The notes under the pieces: model-generated | Told to the model about the DNA's origin: nothing | Database searches by the model: none | Seen by the model: only the letters and a program-made list of their open reading frames with translations | Made by a program: the position numbers and the translations under genes | Shown: positions 15,032 to 16,170 of the stretch, one piece after another | How positions within the stretch are numbered: the stretch's first letter is position 1 | Layout of the letters: each line of letters starts with the position of its first letter | From: Clostridia bacterium | GTDB taxonomy: Bacteria; Bacillota_A; Clostridia; Oscillospirales; CAG-272 | Direction of reading: 5' to 3' | Assembly: GCA_017652965.1 (NCBI GenBank) | Contig: JAGBZZ010000100.1 | Coordinates: 1-16,170 of the forward strand | Length of the DNA stretch: 16,170 nucleotides

Positions 15032-16170
15032 ATGATCATCGGACAGTTCTGCGACGTGTTCCCGCCCGAGCTTGACGGCGTCGGAACGGTTGTAAAAAAC
15101 TACGCCCGTTACCTGTGTGAGGGGGGCGACCTTGCCTATTTCATTGCCCCCCGCCAGGAGGATCCGGTCGGGGAGCGCCCCTTTCCGCTTCTCCTTTTCC
15201 GCGGCTTCCGTCTGCCGGGCGAGCCTTACCGTGTCGGTATGCCCTCGCTTGACCTTGATTTTCGCAGGACGGTAAACGGCATGCAGTTTGACGTTGTGCA
15301 TGCGCACTCTCCCTTTGGGGCAGGGCACGCGGCGCGTCGGGTGGCGCGGCGGCAGGGTATTCCGCTGGTGGCCACCTTCCACTCCAAGTACTACGACGAT
15401 TTCCTGGCCAAGACCCACTCCGAGGCGCTGGCAAGGCTTGCCACCCGCTATGTGGTCAGCTTTTATAACACCTGCGACGAGGTGTGGGCGGTCAATGACG
15501 CCACGGCCGAGGTGCTTCGCTCCTACGGCTACGGCGGCCGCATGCGGGTCATGCCCAACGGCACGGATCCGTGGGTGCCCGCCGGCACGGCCGACGAGGT
15601 CATCGCGCGGTGCTTCCCGCAGGGTGAGGGTCCGCTCTTTATGTTCTGCGGTCAGCACCACTGGAAAAAGAACATAAAAACCGTCCTTGAGGCGGTGGCA
15701 CTGTACGCCAAAAGCGCCCCGTGTCGGCTTTTGATGGTCGGCCAGGGGCCGGACCGCGATGCCATCGTGCAAAAGGCCGAGGAGCTTGGCATCTCGTCCT
15801 TCACGCATTTTTACGGTCACACGCCAAACCGCGAGGAGCTGATGCAGCTCTATGCGGCGGCCGACCTTTTCCTGTTCCCCTCACTCTATGACAACGCCCC
15901 GATGGTCGTGCGGGAGGCCGCCGCCGCGGGGACGCCGTCGGTCCTTGTGCGCGGCTCGTGTGCCGCCGAGGGCACGGAGGATGGCGTGAACGCCTTCCAC
16001 TGTGAGGACTCGCCCGAGTCGCTCGCGAAAGCGATGCGCACGGCCCTGCCCCACGCCCGTGACGTCGGAGAGCGTGCCCGCACCGACATCCCGATGCCCT
16101 GGCCGGGTGTCGTGTCCCGCGCCCGCGCCCGCTACCTTGAGCTGATCGAGGAAAAGAAATCCGCAAAAAA
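15032..16170 (+). CDS. GT4-family glycosyltransferase (3' partial)
   Basis: 379 complete codons; the frame is still open at the window end. It transfers a sugar from an activated donor with retention, in GT-B fold. The N-terminal acceptor domain begins with an FPPELDGVG loop (10-18) and has VHAHSP (89-94) and TFHSKYYDD (115-123), which resembles diacylglycerol or lipid-linked acceptor enzymes. The C-terminal donor domain has FCGQHHWKKN (205-214), VGQGPDRDA (236-244) and FPSLYDNAPMVVREAAAAGTP (282-302). The E-x7-E pair of the family appears as Asp287-x7-Glu295. No signal or transmembrane segment is seen, so it is probably cytosolic or membrane-peripheral. It starts 4 nt after the isomerase stop with only a weak GGTGG site (15012-15016), suggesting translational coupling. 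Glycolipid or cell-wall glycan synthesis is plausible; the substrate is not readable. Confidence 0.92.
   Translation, partial: MIIGQFCDVFPPELDGVGTVVKNYARYLCEGGDLAYFIAPRQEDPVGERPFPLLLFRGFRLPGEPYRVGMPSLDLDFRRTVNGMQFDVVHAHSPFGAGHAARRVARRQGIPLVATFHSKYYDDFLAKTHSEALARLATRYVVSFYNTCDEVWAVNDATAEVLRSYGYGGRMRVMPNGTDPWVPAGTADEVIARCFPQGEGPLFMFCGQHHWKKNIKTVLEAVALYAKSAPCRLLMVGQGPDRDAIVQKAEELGISSFTHFYGHTPNREELMQLYAAADLFLFPSLYDNAPMVVREAAAAGTPSVLVRGSCAAEGTEDGVNAFHCEDSPESLAKAMRTALPHARDVGERARTDIPMPWPGVVSRARARYLELIEEKKSAK

Noticed and set aside
11773..15039. 1088-codon open frame on the minus strand
   Set aside because: Aligned antisense of ileS and the isomerase gene; the real genes have family motifs and ribosome binding sites.

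Overview
The window looks like a chromosomal piece of a moderately GC-rich, uncultured-type gut Clostridia (Bacillota; Oscillospirales-like is my best guess). The reasons are the strong AGGAG-type ribosome binding sites, the TTGACT/TATAAT-type promoters, the lipoproteins with short Lys-start signal peptides, a Ser-Cys-Gly-Gly lipobox and Thr/Pro/Ala linkers, and the type 2 (eukaryote-like) isoleucyl-tRNA synthetase. The taxonomy is inference; there is no rRNA or other marker to settle it.

Left edge (1-355): no gene. It holds a cluster of GC-rich palindromes resembling an interspersed repeat, then a strong hairpin terminator at 270-316 that could serve both strands.

Minus-strand array (356-10856, read right to left): three very large, homologous secreted lipoproteins of 1121, 1008 and 1302 residues. 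Each has a lipobox signal peptide, a right-handed parallel beta-helix core with an inserted domain (the layout of GH120/GH141-type carbohydrate-active proteins), and a conserved aromatic and acidic C-terminal region. The array has one clear promoter at its right end (10904-10932). The gaps of about 100 bp each hold a perfect GC hairpin and then a nearly identical A-rich leader before the next ribosome binding site. The three proteins share the core from a common FTLNL junction to the C-terminus but carry one, zero and two copies, in gene order, of an N-terminal alpha/beta module resembling the N-terminal domains of GH67/GH20-type enzymes. This is a tandemly duplicated and modularly diversified set of surface proteins, probably for polysaccharide binding or breakdown.

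Intergenic 10857-11115: back-to-back promoters for the lipoprotein array and for ileS. The ileS leader is only about 70 nt and has no T-box.

Plus-strand operon (11116-16170): ileS (type 2 IleRS), a cytoplasmic parvulin-type peptidyl-prolyl isomerase, and a GT4 glycosyltransferase cut by the window end. The genes are packed 15 bp and 4 bp apart and are probably cotranscribed.

Most very long ORFs opposite these genes are codon-aligned shadows. They exist because TTA, CTA and TCA codons are almost absent from the real genes.
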